From: a bacterium 1xD8-48 | GTDB lineage: Bacteria > Bacillota > Clostridia > Lachnospirales > Lachnospiraceae | Assembly: GCA_009917455.1 (NCBI GenBank) | Contig: QZDS01000002.1 | Span: 248,001 to 312,000 of the forward strand | Reading direction: 5' to 3' | Length of the DNA stretch: 64,000 bases | Shown here: piece after piece, positions 8,531 to 17,360 of the stretch | Position numbering within the stretch: position 1 is the stretch's first letter | Layout: each line of letters starts with the position of its first letter | Program-made: the position numbers and the translations under genes | The notes under the pieces: generated by a model | The model's database searches: none | What the model was told of the DNA's origin: nothing | Seen by the model: only the letters and a program-made list of their open reading frames with translations

Positions 8531-8670
8531 AAAGCAAACCTGAGGAGTTAAACCGAAGCGGTTTGCGTCAAAGCCACGCTTCTAGGGAAACAATTTTTGC
8601 ATGAAAGCGGCAGACACAGATGTGCAGGATGGAAATCTTGTTTCTATGAGAAGACAGGCAGCAGGCAGTG
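8531..8670 (+). ncRNA. Structured leader RNA, possible divergent c-di-GMP-I (GEMM) riboswitch
   Basis: The 355-base gap before the MBOAT gene carries paired, family-like elements. GCAAACCTG at 8534-8542 and GCGTCAAAGCCACG at 8565-8578 resemble the conserved GCAAACC and ACGCAAAGCCACG blocks of c-di-GMP-I aptamers. GCAAACC can pair with GGTTTGC at 8560-8566. CTTCT..GGGAAACAA at 8579-8593 pairs with TTGTTTCT..GAGAAG at 8638-8653, followed by GACAGGCAGC, which resembles the end of that aptamer. The GAAA-loop P2 hairpin is not canonical, so this may be another structured leader. An unrelated leader hairpin cannot be excluded. Confidence 0.38.
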
Positions 8671-8707
8671 TACGTGAATAAAAACTAAATGATGGGAGTG
8701 GAGCACA

Positions 8708-10195
8708 TTGTTTGTGACAATGATTTTTCCTGTTTTTATGGGAATTGTTGTGACATTGTTCTTTTTGTTGCCGGTAAAGTGCCGTCCCGCCCTTCTTTTT
8801 CTTTCCAGTTATGTTTTCTGCGGATGGATAGACATGCGGGGACTGGCGGTTTTGATTCTGATTTCGATTTTTACCTGGAGAGCCGGCATCCGTCTGGAGA
8901 GACTTCGGGACAAAATGCGCGGAGAGAATGCGGAAAGAGGACGGGGAAAAACGAGGCAGGTCAGAGGGTTTGTAATTTTTGCGGTCGGATTTCTGGTTAT
9001 TGTTTTGTGCGTGTATAAGTATGGAGCCTGGCTGCTGAATCTTGTCTTCAATGGAAATCCTGTTTCCTGTGGAGGCTGGCAGGCGCCGCAGCGGATTGCC
9101 GCAAGTCTGGCAATGCCTGTGGGATTATCCTTTTACATGTTTCAGGCAATCGGGTATCTGGCGGATATTTATAAGGGAAAGAGCGGTGCGGAAAAAAATT
9201 TCATATATCTGGGATGTTATCTTGCATTTTTCCCGAAGCTGGTAAGCGGCCCTATTTTAAGGGAACAGGACTTTCTGCCTCAGCTTGAAAGGCTTACGCA
9301 GGTCAGGTTCGGCGACAGGGGGCGGCTTTCCACGGCTTTTACTTATATGCTTTGGGGATATTTCATGAAAATGGTGGTGGCTGACCGGCTGGCGGTGACG
9401 GTGAATCAGATTTTTGCCGCCCCGGAGACCTTTGACAGCTTCTGGCTTCTGTTGGGTGCGTTCTTTTACACCATGCAGATTTACTGTGATTTTGCCGGAT
9501 ACTCCTATATTGCCATAGGCTGTGGGAAAATCTTCGGGCTTGACCTTGCGCAAAACTTTAAAGCGCCTTATTGTGCTGTGAGCATCACGGATTTCTGGCG
9601 CAGATGGCATGTTTCCTTAAGCAGTTGGCTTCGTGATTATTTATACATCCCGTTGGGCGGAAACCGTAAGGGAATTGCCAGAAAATGCATAAATACTGTG
9701 ATTGTCTTTCTGGTGTGCGGGATGTGGCATGGCGCCGGGATACATTTTGCAGTATGGGGGCTTTTGCACGGAATTTATTCGGTGATTGACGCGCTGGTCT
9801 GGAAAGCGGGATGGAAAATCCGGGGAGGGCGGTTGCTCACCTTCGTGGAAGTGGTCTTTGCGTGGATATTTTTCAGGGCTCAGAGCCTGAGGGAAGCTTT
9901 AAGCTATGTGGGCGGGATTTTTACGGCGGGCATTCATCCTGAAAAATGGCGGGAAACTGCTGAAGCTGTGCAGATTGGCGGCGTGGAAGCCCTTGTAATT
10001 GTCTGCGGCATTGCGGTGGTTCTAAGCATAGACGAGCTGTGCAATGCCAGAAAACTGAATATGCCGGTGCTTGTCCAGAAAAAGGAAAATGCGGTGAGAT
10101 ATCTTATTTTTTATCTTTTGGTAATCGCCATTTTTATTTTCGGGATGTATGGGCCGGGATACCATGCGGAACAGTTTATTTACATGCAATTTTAA
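8708..10195 (+). CDS. MBOAT family membrane O-acyltransferase (AlgI/DltB-like)
   Basis: A 495-residue polytopic membrane acyltransferase that moves acyl groups, usually acetyl, onto an extracytoplasmic polymer. It shows the family core FWRRWHVSLSSWLRDYLYIP and the catalytic-His segment CGMWHGAGIHFAVWGLLHG, with about ten membrane segments. The chosen start is TTG at 8708, nine bases after GGGAG; ATG at 8720 is the alternative. An SGNH-like partner follows 13 bases later, as in AlgI/AlgJ and DltB/DltD systems. It is the first gene after the structured leader, and CotH, VTC and DUF4956 genes follow in the same direction. The acceptor is presumably a surface polysaccharide. Confidence 0.9.
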   Translation: MFVTMIFPVFMGIVVTLFFLLPVKCRPALLFLSSYVFCGWIDMRGLAVLILISIFTWRAGIRLERLRDKMRGENAERGRGKTRQVRGFVIFAVGFLVIVLCVYKYGAWLLNLVFNGNPVSCGGWQAPQRIAASLAMPVGLSFYMFQAIGYLADIYKGKSGAEKNFIYLGCYLAFFPKLVSGPILREQDFLPQLERLTQVRFGDRGRLSTAFTYMLWGYFMKMVVADRLAVTVNQIFAAPETFDSFWLLLGAFFYTMQIYCDFAGYSYIAIGCGKIFGLDLAQNFKAPYCAVSITDFWRRWHVSLSSWLRDYLYIPLGGNRKGIARKCINTVIVFLVCGMWHGAGIHFAVWGLLHGIYSVIDALVWKAGWKIRGGRLLTFVEVVFAWIFFRAQSLREALSYVGGIFTAGIHPEKWRETAEAVQIGGVEALVIVCGIAVVLSIDELCNARKLNMPVLVQKKENAVRYLIFYLLVIAIFIFGMYGPGYHAEQFIYMQF

Positions 10196-10208
10196 TATGG
10201 GATAATTT

Positions 10209-11270
10209 ATGACAAATACAAAAATAAAAAAAGTTTTAAATAAGAAGAACGGCATCAGAGCCGGATTTCTGGCATTACTGATACTGACGGTGTATCTTCT
10301 CTCCTGCATCCTTCAGGTGAAGTCCGAGCATGGAATTAACCAGGTGGAGGGAATGTACTGGCAGCCTGAAAATGCCATTGATGTGGTGATGATGGGCACA
10401 AGCCATGTGCATTGTGGCGTTAACACGGCGTTTTTGTGGGAAAAGTACGGAATTGCCTCCTATGATTACAGCGGAGCGGAACAGCCCCTTTGGATGACAT
10501 ATTTCTATTTGAAGGAGCTGTATAAGTACCAGACACCGAAGGTGGTTGTGGTGGATATGTATGCGCCGGCCAGATTTAAGGAGGATTATCAGTACGACTG
10601 GATAGCGGAAAATATTTACGGCATGAAATTTTCATTAAATAAGCTGGAAATGCTGTCAGTCAGCGCGGAGCCTGCTAAAATTCCTTCCTATTTTCCGTCC
10701 TTTGCGGTCTACCACAGCAGGTACGATGATCTGGGGGAGGAGGATTTTGATAATTTCTTCTGGGACTGGGAAAAGAAGGAGAGTTTCAAGGGATTTACGC
10801 CTTACTGGAATGTGCGGCCGCAGCAGCGGCCCGAAATTTATGAGGAGGAAAACGACGGGCTTACTGAAAAGTCTGAAAAGTATCTGCGCAAAATCATTTC
10901 CCTGACGAAAAAGAACAATACAAGACTGGTTCTTATGGTTACGCCTTATATCATTACCAATGATGATATGCGCGCCTACAATAAGATAGCAGAAATTGCC
11001 GGGGAAGAAGGGATTACGTTTATCAATTACTGTGAGTATTTTGATGAAATCGGGCTTGACTTTGAAAAGGACTTCAACGATGAATCCCACTTAAACTATT
11101 GGGGAAGCTGTAAATTCACGGATTTTCTGGGGGGCTTTCTGGATTCTGACGATGCAGTTTTGGACAGAAGGGGAGAGGAGGGATATGAATCCTGGGATGA
11201 TAATGTACAGATGATTTACGATAAGCTGGAAAGCTACGAAAACGGGACGCTGGAGAAGCTGGAATATTAA
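10209..11270 (+). CDS. SGNH-hydrolase-like protein, acylation partner of MBOAT
   Basis: A 353-residue protein with an N-terminal membrane anchor (residues about 16-37) and an extracytoplasmic SGNH-like domain. The block around DVVMMGTSHVHCGVN carries the Ser of the SGNH nucleophile region, and the DESHLNYWGSCKFTDFLG stretch near the C terminus gives the Asp-x-x-His pair. Such proteins (AlgJ/AlgX, DltD) accept the acyl group from the MBOAT protein and transfer it to polymer. It is 13 bases downstream of the MBOAT gene. A second pair of the same type lies at 22929-25715. Confidence 0.82.
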   Translation: MTNTKIKKVLNKKNGIRAGFLALLILTVYLLSCILQVKSEHGINQVEGMYWQPENAIDVVMMGTSHVHCGVNTAFLWEKYGIASYDYSGAEQPLWMTYFYLKELYKYQTPKVVVVDMYAPARFKEDYQYDWIAENIYGMKFSLNKLEMLSVSAEPAKIPSYFPSFAVYHSRYDDLGEEDFDNFFWDWEKKESFKGFTPYWNVRPQQRPEIYEEENDGLTEKSEKYLRKIISLTKKNNTRLVLMVTPYIITNDDMRAYNKIAEIAGEEGITFINYCEYFDEIGLDFEKDFNDESHLNYWGSCKFTDFLGGFLDSDDAVLDRRGEEGYESWDDNVQMIYDKLESYENGTLEKLEY

Positions 11271-11320
11271 GAAACGCAATTGTCATTTTAGAGGATGTAC
11301 CTTATAATAAACGAAAGAAA

Positions 11321-13312
11321 ATGCTGCATAAACATTGCAGGCGGAAGTATGTTACCGGTTCAAAAGGGAACAGTAGCAAATACAGGGTGCATGACAAAAT
11401 GACATTGGGAAATAAATTGCGTGTGTTCATGGTGGTGAGCGCGTGCCTGGCATTGACCGGCATGCTGGCCATATCTTATATAAGCACGGACCACGAAAAG
11501 GAAATCATAAACGGGCTGACTGTAAAGTGTTTTACAGACGGGCAGGAAATCCATCTTGCCCTCTGGGAGGACGAGGAGAGCGAAGCATACTACCTCTTTC
11601 TCCCATCCTGCTTTGCGGGAAAAAGCTGTGAGTTCACTTTCTGCTATAAAGACCGTCCGGGTGTCCTGGAAATAGACGGAACGCTTTACGGAGACGGAGA
11701 AAAGTGGACAGACTCCGGCGGGGAGGAAATCTATGAGATAGGCCTGCGGGGGCCTTTGGGCAGGTACTTTATGAAAAAGACCTTGCAGGTGCTGGCTTCC
11801 GCGAATCTGCCGACCATTATGCTCACCGCTGAGGATGAAAAGGGGTTACTCAGCATAGATGAATTTGAGGACAAAAAGTATATTGAAACCGGAAGCATGG
11901 TGATGCTGGATGAGAAAGGGAAGATTGTATGCAAGGAGAATCTGAAACGGCTCAAGGTGCGGGGGAACCTGACCGCCACTCTGGATAAAAAACCTTTGAC
12001 GTTTTCCTTTGAAAATCCGGTGGGGCTCTGCGGCATGGAGCCCGCCGTCAAGTGGAATCTTCTGGCAAACGCCACAGACGGCTCCTATATCAGGAATAAG
12101 GCGGTGCTTGATCTGGCAAATAAAAGCACGGACGCTTATGAGCCGGACGGGGAGTTTGTGGAGGTGTATCTAAACGGAAACTATCAGGGACTGTACCTTT
12201 TGACGGAAGCGGTTTCCGCCGCCGAAAACAGGGTTGAAATTCCTCCCGGTGAAGGCTGGTTTTTTGAAATCGAGCTGGATTTTAGAAAAGAAGAAGAAAA
12301 CTTTTATGTAACCACTGACAGGGGACAGATATTTGCCGTCCGGACTATTATCTGCCGGGAGAAAGAATCAGACGGCGGTCTGGATATCCAGACTAAAGCA
12401 GAGATTACGGCGCAGGAAGAAGAACAGGCGGCCCGGCTGCTGAACGACATCGAAAGCGCTCTTTTTTCGGAGGATGGTATCAGTAAATTGAGCGGAAAGT
12501 CCTTGCCGGAACTGATTGATTTGGATTCCTGGGCGACAGCGTGGCTGGTTCAGGAAATATCGGGCGACCATGATACGGGAATTGCCAGTCAGTTTTCCTA
12601 CACTATTAATAAAGAAGAAACTCTTTTATATGCCGGGCCGGTGTGGGATTTTGACGGAACCATGGGAAATGTGAATACCATTATGTTCGGGAATCCGGCC
12701 GCGTTGACGACCTCTATCGAACAGACAAGACCGGAGGAAAACCCCAACCAGAACAGGTGGCTTTCCGCCATGTACCGGAACAGAGAATTCCGGGAAGTGC
12801 TGGAGGAAAAGTACAGGACGGTTTTCCGGGAAAATCTGGAGGAAATGCTGAGTACCGGCATTGGCAGATATAAGGAACAGATAAACCGCAGCGCGACGCT
12901 GGACGCTCTGCGCTGGCATGAAAAGAGGCTTGGCTGGCAGTTTGTCCTCCCGGAAGGGCTTTCTGTCCCGCAGGAAGGAGACTACAGACGCTTTGCCGTA
13001 CTTGACGCGCAGATAAATATGGTGTGGGATTTTCTTTCTGAAAAGAAGGAATTTCTGGATAAGCTGTGGGTGGAAGGGAAAGATTTCTGTATAGTGGAAG
13101 TCAGAAACGATGCGCCTTTCCTCAACCAGGACTATAACCAGACCATCTATTACTGGATTGAGCGCAGACAGCCCATGGAAGGGCTTCCCTGCTATGAGAC
13201 GGAGGAATACCGGTTTTTGGGTTATAAAAATGAAAAAGGAGAGAACGTGGCGGAGGGAAGTATTATTACAGAGGACACCGTTCTTTCCGGCGAGTGGATA
13301 AAGGCAGACTGA
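11321..13312 (+). CDS. CotH kinase family protein
   Basis: A 663-residue protein. A membrane anchor lies at about residues 35-52 (VFMVVSACLALTGMLAISY), and CotH domain motifs follow: NATDGSYIRNKAVLDLANK, VYLNGNYQGLYLLTEAV, LDSWATAWLVQEISGDHDTG and AGPVWDFDGTMGN. In CotH of Bacillus this fold phosphorylates spore coat protein. In anaerobic Firmicutes, related genes sit with VTC and DUF4956 genes, as here. The last 50 residues (FLGYKNEKGENVAEG to LSGEW) resemble an InlB B-repeat. The ribosome binding site is weak; the ATG at 11399 is an alternative start. Activity on a surface protein or polymer is inferred. Confidence 0.88.
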   Translation: MLHKHCRRKYVTGSKGNSSKYRVHDKMTLGNKLRVFMVVSACLALTGMLAISYISTDHEKEIINGLTVKCFTDGQEIHLALWEDEESEAYYLFLPSCFAGKSCEFTFCYKDRPGVLEIDGTLYGDGEKWTDSGGEEIYEIGLRGPLGRYFMKKTLQVLASANLPTIMLTAEDEKGLLSIDEFEDKKYIETGSMVMLDEKGKIVCKENLKRLKVRGNLTATLDKKPLTFSFENPVGLCGMEPAVKWNLLANATDGSYIRNKAVLDLANKSTDAYEPDGEFVEVYLNGNYQGLYLLTEAVSAAENRVEIPPGEGWFFEIELDFRKEEENFYVTTDRGQIFAVRTIICREKESDGGLDIQTKAEITAQEEEQAARLLNDIESALFSEDGISKLSGKSLPELIDLDSWATAWLVQEISGDHDTGIASQFSYTINKEETLLYAGPVWDFDGTMGNVNTIMFGNPAALTTSIEQTRPEENPNQNRWLSAMYRNREFREVLEEKYRTVFRENLEEMLSTGIGRYKEQINRSATLDALRWHEKRLGWQFVLPEGLSVPQEGDYRRFAVLDAQINMVWDFLSEKKEFLDKLWVEGKDFCIVEVRNDAPFLNQDYNQTIYYWIERRQPMEGLPCYETEEYRFLGYKNEKGENVAEGSIITEDTVLSGEWIKAD

Positions 13313-13351
13313 AAAACAGCGGAATTTATATCAGCGGAGGTTCACAGGCAC

Positions 13352-14047
13352 ATGGAACAAACTAATTACAGGCACGAATACAAATACCCCCTGACAAAGG
13401 GACAGATTATCATTGAGGATGCCAGAATAAAGTCAATTATGTCAAGGGATGTCCATGCGGGGTCGGAGGGTTCTTATAATATAAGAAGCCTCTACTTTGA
13501 CGATTATGATAACAGCTGTTATATGGATAATGAAAACGGCGTGGATAACAGGGAAAAATACAGAATCAGGATTTACAATCACTCGGCGGAACGGATTAAT
13601 CTGGAATTAAAGCAGAAAATCAGAGGAAAGACCAGCAAGCAATCCTGCCTGATTACATTAGCGCAGTGTCAGAAGCTTATGAACGGCGTTATCCCTTCCG
13701 ACATTGAACCCGGCCAGAAGGTGCTTCAAAAGCTTGCGTATCTGATGGCGACGAGGCTGATGCGGCCGGCGGTGATAGTGGATTACGACAGGGTTCCTTA
13801 TATATACCGGCAAAAGGACGCCAACGTGAGGGTGACCTTTGATGAAAATATCAAATCCGTCAAAAACGTCCGCTCGTTTCTGGATGAAACCGTGCAGGGG
13901 CGTGGCGTTATGCCGGTGGGGCAGGCGCTTATGGAAGTGAAATTCGACAGCTTTCTGCCGGATGAAATTTACAGCCTCCTGCAGCTTCAGGGCCTGGCAG
14001 TCAGCACCTTTTCAAAATATTACCTTTGCAGAAAATTTGCAGGTTAG
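13352..14047 (+). CDS. VTC-domain (polyphosphate polymerase-like) protein
   Basis: A 231-residue soluble protein with the VTC tunnel fold. It starts HEYKYPLTKGQ, has YNIRSLYFDDYDNSCYMDN, then REKYRIRIYN with basic strand residues, LELKQKIRGKTSKQS and the terminal VEFDSFLPDEI-like strand (MEVKFDSFLPDEI). In yeast Vtc4 this tunnel makes polyphosphate from ATP. Bacterial single-domain homologues next to DUF4956 and CotH genes have no settled role. GGAGG precedes the start. It lies 39 bases after CotH and 16 bases before DUF4956. Confidence 0.87.
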   Translation: MEQTNYRHEYKYPLTKGQIIIEDARIKSIMSRDVHAGSEGSYNIRSLYFDDYDNSCYMDNENGVDNREKYRIRIYNHSAERINLELKQKIRGKTSKQSCLITLAQCQKLMNGVIPSDIEPGQKVLQKLAYLMATRLMRPAVIVDYDRVPYIYRQKDANVRVTFDENIKSVKNVRSFLDETVQGRGVMPVGQALMEVKFDSFLPDEIYSLLQLQGLAVSTFSKYYLCRKFAG

Positions 14048-14063
14048 GAGGAGAAGAATACAA

Positions 14064-14738
14064 ATGAATTTTTCGGACATCTTTAAAAAAGGCTTTCTTT
14101 CATCTTATACCAGTGAAAATATCAGCGTGCCGCATATTACGGCGGTACTTCTGATTACTGCGGCGATAGCGGCATATATTTTTATCGTTTACCGGCTGGT
14201 TACCAAAAAGACCTTTTACTCCCGGAATTTTAATATCGCCCTTGCGGGGATTGCGGTGGTGACAGCGGGAATCATTCTGGCGGTTCAGTCAAGCATCGTT
14301 ATCTCCCTTGGTATGGTGGGAGCACTCTCCATTGTGCGTTTTCGGACGGCAATCAAAGAGCCCATGGATTTGTGCTTCCTGTTCTGGTCTATTGCTGTGG
14401 GAATCTGCTGCGGCGCGCATATGACGGAGGTAGCGGTGGTGCTTTCTCTGGTGCTCACGGTGCTGGTGATTGTCCTTGACAGAATTCCGGTGGGACGCGC
14501 GCCCATGATTTTGGTGGCAAATCTCTCCGATTCAAAGGAGGAACCGGCTCTTACGGAGAAGGTGGGGAAATACTGCAAATACTATAAGGTAAAATCCCGG
14601 AATCTGGCTATGGGGCAGTGTAATCTGGTGATGGAGGTCAGGGCCGCAAAGGAATATGAAATGATGCAGGAGCTGGAGGCGCTCTCCGGGGTGGAGAGCG
14701 TGTCACTGGTTTCGCATGACGGGGAAGTGACGTTTTAG
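14064..14738 (+). CDS. DUF4956 domain membrane protein
   Basis: A 224-residue protein with four membrane segments in its first 150 residues. It carries the family's conserved GMVGALSIVRFRTAIKEP block and a cytoplasmic C-terminal ferredoxin-like half (NLSDSKEEPALTEKVGKY onward). The start is ATG 14064 just after AGGAGGAG; an in-frame ATG at 13962 lies inside the VTC gene and is less likely. DUF4956 and VTC proteins are regularly adjacent, so a membrane complex is plausible. It is the last intact gene of the leader-controlled operon. Confidence 0.88.
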   Translation: MNFSDIFKKGFLSSYTSENISVPHITAVLLITAAIAAYIFIVYRLVTKKTFYSRNFNIALAGIAVVTAGIILAVQSSIVISLGMVGALSIVRFRTAIKEPMDLCFLFWSIAVGICCGAHMTEVAVVLSLVLTVLVIVLDRIPVGRAPMILVANLSDSKEEPALTEKVGKYCKYYKVKSRNLAMGQCNLVMEVRAAKEYEMMQELEALSGVESVSLVSHDGEVTF

Positions 14739-14807
14739 GGAGACAATAAGCAGTCAACCGGCATGGAATAAATATCCGGCGGACCGGTATTTGAAAGGAA
14801 ACAAAGG

Positions 14808-15106
14808 ATGCTGTACAGGTTAGTGATAGTGGATGACGAGCCGGAAATCCAAAACGGGTTTGCACCTGTTACCCATGGGAAAAGCTGGGCTTTACGGTGA
14901 CAGGCCGGTTTGGCAACGGGAAAAAGGCTCTGGAATTTTTAAGAGATAATGATGTGGACTGGATAGATGCCAATAATGTGGTTTCGGATATTGTAAAGGA
15001 TATCTGTGAGCAGGTGGTATATGGAACGTTGACGCCGGAGGAGGCTGCGGATAAATTTCTCGAAGATGTGCAGTCGAAATCAGATACCCTTAAAGCTTCT
15101 GAATAG
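14808..15106 (+). pseudogene. Response-regulator start fused to solute-binding-protein end (deletion scar)
   Basis: From ATG 14808 the sequence reads MLYRLVIVDDEPEIQNGF, the start of an AraC/YesN-type response regulator. A frameshift near 14863 moves the frame, which then continues as YPWEKLGFTVTGRFGNGKKA and ends the receiver match around DNDVDW. Without a stop it joins ANNVVSDIVKDICEQVVYG and LTPEEAADKFLEDVQSK, which match the C-terminal helix of a sugar ABC solute-binding protein. A deletion between neighbouring regulator and binding-protein genes best explains this. Neither half can be functional. Confidence 0.7.
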
Positions 15107-15288
15107 GAACATGTGCAGTTATGTATACAATAAAAAGCCGCTGCAGGAGAGGTGAAGGGATAAGGACGTTCCGGAAAGGGATATCGTGAAAAGAAAGGAA
15201 AGAGCAGTAAATTGCCGGGAGGGGTTTGCTGCTTTTTGCATTTCGAATTTTAGCGGAAAGATTGCAAAAATTACGGTTTCAGGAACGA

Positions 15289-15317
15289 TTGACTACCCTC
15301 CCATAAAATGCTATGAT
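15289..15317 (+). promoter_or_regulatory. Promoter of the radical SAM gene
   Basis: TTGACT (15289-15294), 17 bp spacer, TATGAT (15312-15317), 49 bases before the start codon. One of the best sigma-A matches in the window. The rest of the 260-base gap holds nothing else I can support. Confidence 0.75.
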
Positions 15318-15366
15318 GTAACGGTTAAGTCAAACAATTCAGACGGTATCAATAAAGGAGAAAATA

Positions 15367-16347
15367 ATGTCAGTTAAATTTCATAATTTTGGAGGCGTCC
15401 TTGGCTGGAATCTGCAGAAAAGATTCCCAAAGCTTTCCTCCGAGAGTTATTTAAAGCTTCAATTTCTTTCCAGAAATAAACTGCAAAAACGATACATTGA
15501 GCATTTTTTTAATGAGAAAGAGCCGCCTATGCCTCTGGTGGTAAATCTGGAAACAATTAACCGGTGCAACAGCACCTGTTCTTTCTGCACAGCCAATAAG
15601 AATGCGGAAAAACGTCCCTATAAACGAATGGACGAAAAGCTGTTTTACAGCATCATTGACCAGCTTCGGGACTGGGGGTACAAGGGGCATCTGACCCTTT
15701 ACGGGAACAACGAGCCTTTTCTGGATACCCGGATTGTGGAGTTTCATAAGTACTGCCGTGAGCAGCTTCCCGACTGCTTTATTTTCCTTTCCACCAACGG
15801 ACTTACACTTACCGTGGACAAGGTGAAGGAAATCATCCCCTATGTAAATCAGCTGATTATCAATAATTATTGCCGTGACATGAAGCTGCATGACAATGTT
15901 AAGGTGATTTATGATTATGCCATGGCTCACCAGGATGAATTTGCAAACGTAGAGCTTTTATTCCAGATGCGTTATATGGACGCGGTGCTGACCAACCGGG
16001 CGGGCAGCGCGCCGAATAAGCAGAACACCCGGAAGGTGATTAAGGAAACCTGCCTGATGCCTTACACGGACATGTTTATTTTCCCTGACGGAAGAATGGG
16101 AATCTGTTGCTGCGATAACTTTGAGACCTCCACACTGGCGGATTTGAATGTTACGCCCTTGAAGGAAGCCTGGAACAGCAAGCCTTACCGGGAGCTGCGT
16201 CAGGCGGTCAGGAACAGCCGGGGGGACTATGGCTTCTGCAAATACTGCGATTTTATAGACGCCGGGCTTCGTATGGATGTGGTGGACGATACTTTGCGGA
16301 ATAAAGCGGCAAATCATGGCGCGAGACAGTCGCTTTTCAGAAAATAA
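15367..16347 (+). CDS. Radical SAM/SPASM domain protein
   Basis: A 326-residue radical SAM enzyme. The [4Fe-4S]/SAM motif is CNSTCSFC at about residues 66-73, followed by LTLYGNNEPFLD. A C-terminal SPASM-like cluster has Cys in ETCLMPYTDMFIFPDGRMG, ICCCDNF and FCKYCDF. Such enzymes often modify peptides or act in cofactor or sugar synthesis. No precursor peptide gene is evident beside it, and it stands alone with its own promoter and terminator, so the substrate is unknown. AAAGGAG is the ribosome binding site. Confidence 0.9.
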   Translation: MSVKFHNFGGVLGWNLQKRFPKLSSESYLKLQFLSRNKLQKRYIEHFFNEKEPPMPLVVNLETINRCNSTCSFCTANKNAEKRPYKRMDEKLFYSIIDQLRDWGYKGHLTLYGNNEPFLDTRIVEFHKYCREQLPDCFIFLSTNGLTLTVDKVKEIIPYVNQLIINNYCRDMKLHDNVKVIYDYAMAHQDEFANVELLFQMRYMDAVLTNRAGSAPNKQNTRKVIKETCLMPYTDMFIFPDGRMGICCCDNFETSTLADLNVTPLKEAWNSKPYRELRQAVRNSRGDYGFCKYCDFIDAGLRMDVVDDTLRNKAANHGARQSLFRK

Positions 16348-16362
16348 AAAAAGATTGTGATG

Positions 16363-16410
16363 ATACCGCAAAGACAGGGTAAGTAACCTGACGACTGCGG
16401 TATTATTTTT
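16363..16410 (+). terminator. Terminator after the radical SAM gene
   Basis: ATACCGCA (16363-16370) pairs with TGCGGTAT (16396-16403) and an inner CAGG/CCTG pair extends the stem. A T-rich tail (TATTTTT) follows. Confidence 0.65.
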
Positions 16411-16429
16411 GAAAGGGGAGGATTTTACA

Positions 16430-17257
16430 ATGAAAAAAGGATATTTTCCGGTGTTTTTGCTTATGGCAGGAATGATGATGTCCTGCGGGAAAAAGGAGAA
16501 TATGTTGGTTGAGGAACCGAAGGTATATGCAATCAATTCCGGGGAAAACGAGGAAGCGGGAGGAAATACTGCCGACGGAGCCGAGATACCGATACCGGAG
16601 GGCGGCGATATGTCTGAAGTTTCCGGGGCAGATAGCGGAAACGAGGCTTCTGATGAAAACAGTGCTTCCGGCCGGAGCGCCGAAAAGACTCCCGACAAAA
16701 AAGCGGGAGAGCTTTCCGGCTATCAGGCGGCTTATGAAGTGCTGAGCATTGAGTGCGAAGAAGAGGACGGGACGGATTTGACCTACAATCTTATCGATGT
16801 GGACGGCAACGGTGTACCGGAGCTGGCGGCGGTAAAGAATGGTTATTATGTAAGCCTTTATACCTGGGATACCGGAAACACGTATACGCTGATGGACCAT
16901 TGGGGTTACGGCGCTATGGGAAATGCCGGGTATGAATACTGTCCGGGAAAGAACAGCCTCAGGAATTACAACACGGACTACGCAGGAGCAATCCTTTATA
17001 CCACCTATATGCAGGTCGGCAGTCAGCACACAATTGATACTGTGGCGGAAATTGTCACCTATAACTTTGACGACGTCAACGGAAACGGAAAACCGGATGA
17101 GGAAGAAGAGGGCTCCCTGGGCAATTATTCCGTAAGCTATATCAACGGCGAGGAAGTCACGGGGGAGGAGTGCGAAGCTTATAATGCCGGTGAATATGAG
17201 TATATTCAGGGTATCATGAGCGGAGAAGAACTGAGAGCGAAACTTAAAGAACTGTAA
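16430..17257 (+). CDS. Lipoprotein with acidic repeat-like Ca-loop motifs
   Basis: A 275-residue exported lipoprotein. The start at 16430 follows GGGGAGG; an in-frame ATG at 16409 precedes the ribosome binding site. The signal is KKGYFPVFLLMAGMMMSC with the lipid-attachment Cys at about residue 19. A Glu/Ser/Gly-rich linker of about 70 residues follows, then a compact domain with two Ca-loop-like motifs (DVDGNGVPEL and DVNGNGKPDEEEE) around an aromatic-rich stretch. The fold and role are not recognised; surface attachment or polymer binding is possible. Confidence 0.78.
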   Translation: MKKGYFPVFLLMAGMMMSCGKKENMLVEEPKVYAINSGENEEAGGNTADGAEIPIPEGGDMSEVSGADSGNEASDENSASGRSAEKTPDKKAGELSGYQAAYEVLSIECEEEDGTDLTYNLIDVDGNGVPELAAVKNGYYVSLYTWDTGNTYTLMDHWGYGAMGNAGYEYCPGKNSLRNYNTDYAGAILYTTYMQVGSQHTIDTVAEIVTYNFDDVNGNGKPDEEEEGSLGNYSVSYINGEEVTGEECEAYNAGEYEYIQGIMSGEELRAKLKEL

Positions 17258-17263
17258 TAAAAC

Positions 17264-17285
17264 GCCTCCCGAATCATCGGGAGGC
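17264..17285 (+). terminator. Hairpin terminator between convergent genes
   Basis: GCCTCCCGA pairs perfectly with TCGGGAGGC across a four-base loop. The downstream T tract is short, so it may act in both directions between the lipoprotein and the FAD enzyme genes. Confidence 0.65.
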
Positions 17286-17360
17286 AAATTGTTTTGCAGA
17301 AAACAAAATCTGTTGTCTGTATAAAAGCCGTATCGACAGAAAATCAACCGGAAACTGTGG

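Noticed and set aside
15186..15377. Short plus-strand open frame of 63 residues
   Set aside because: It overlaps the radical SAM promoter and has no recognisable product; composition is like noncoding sequence.
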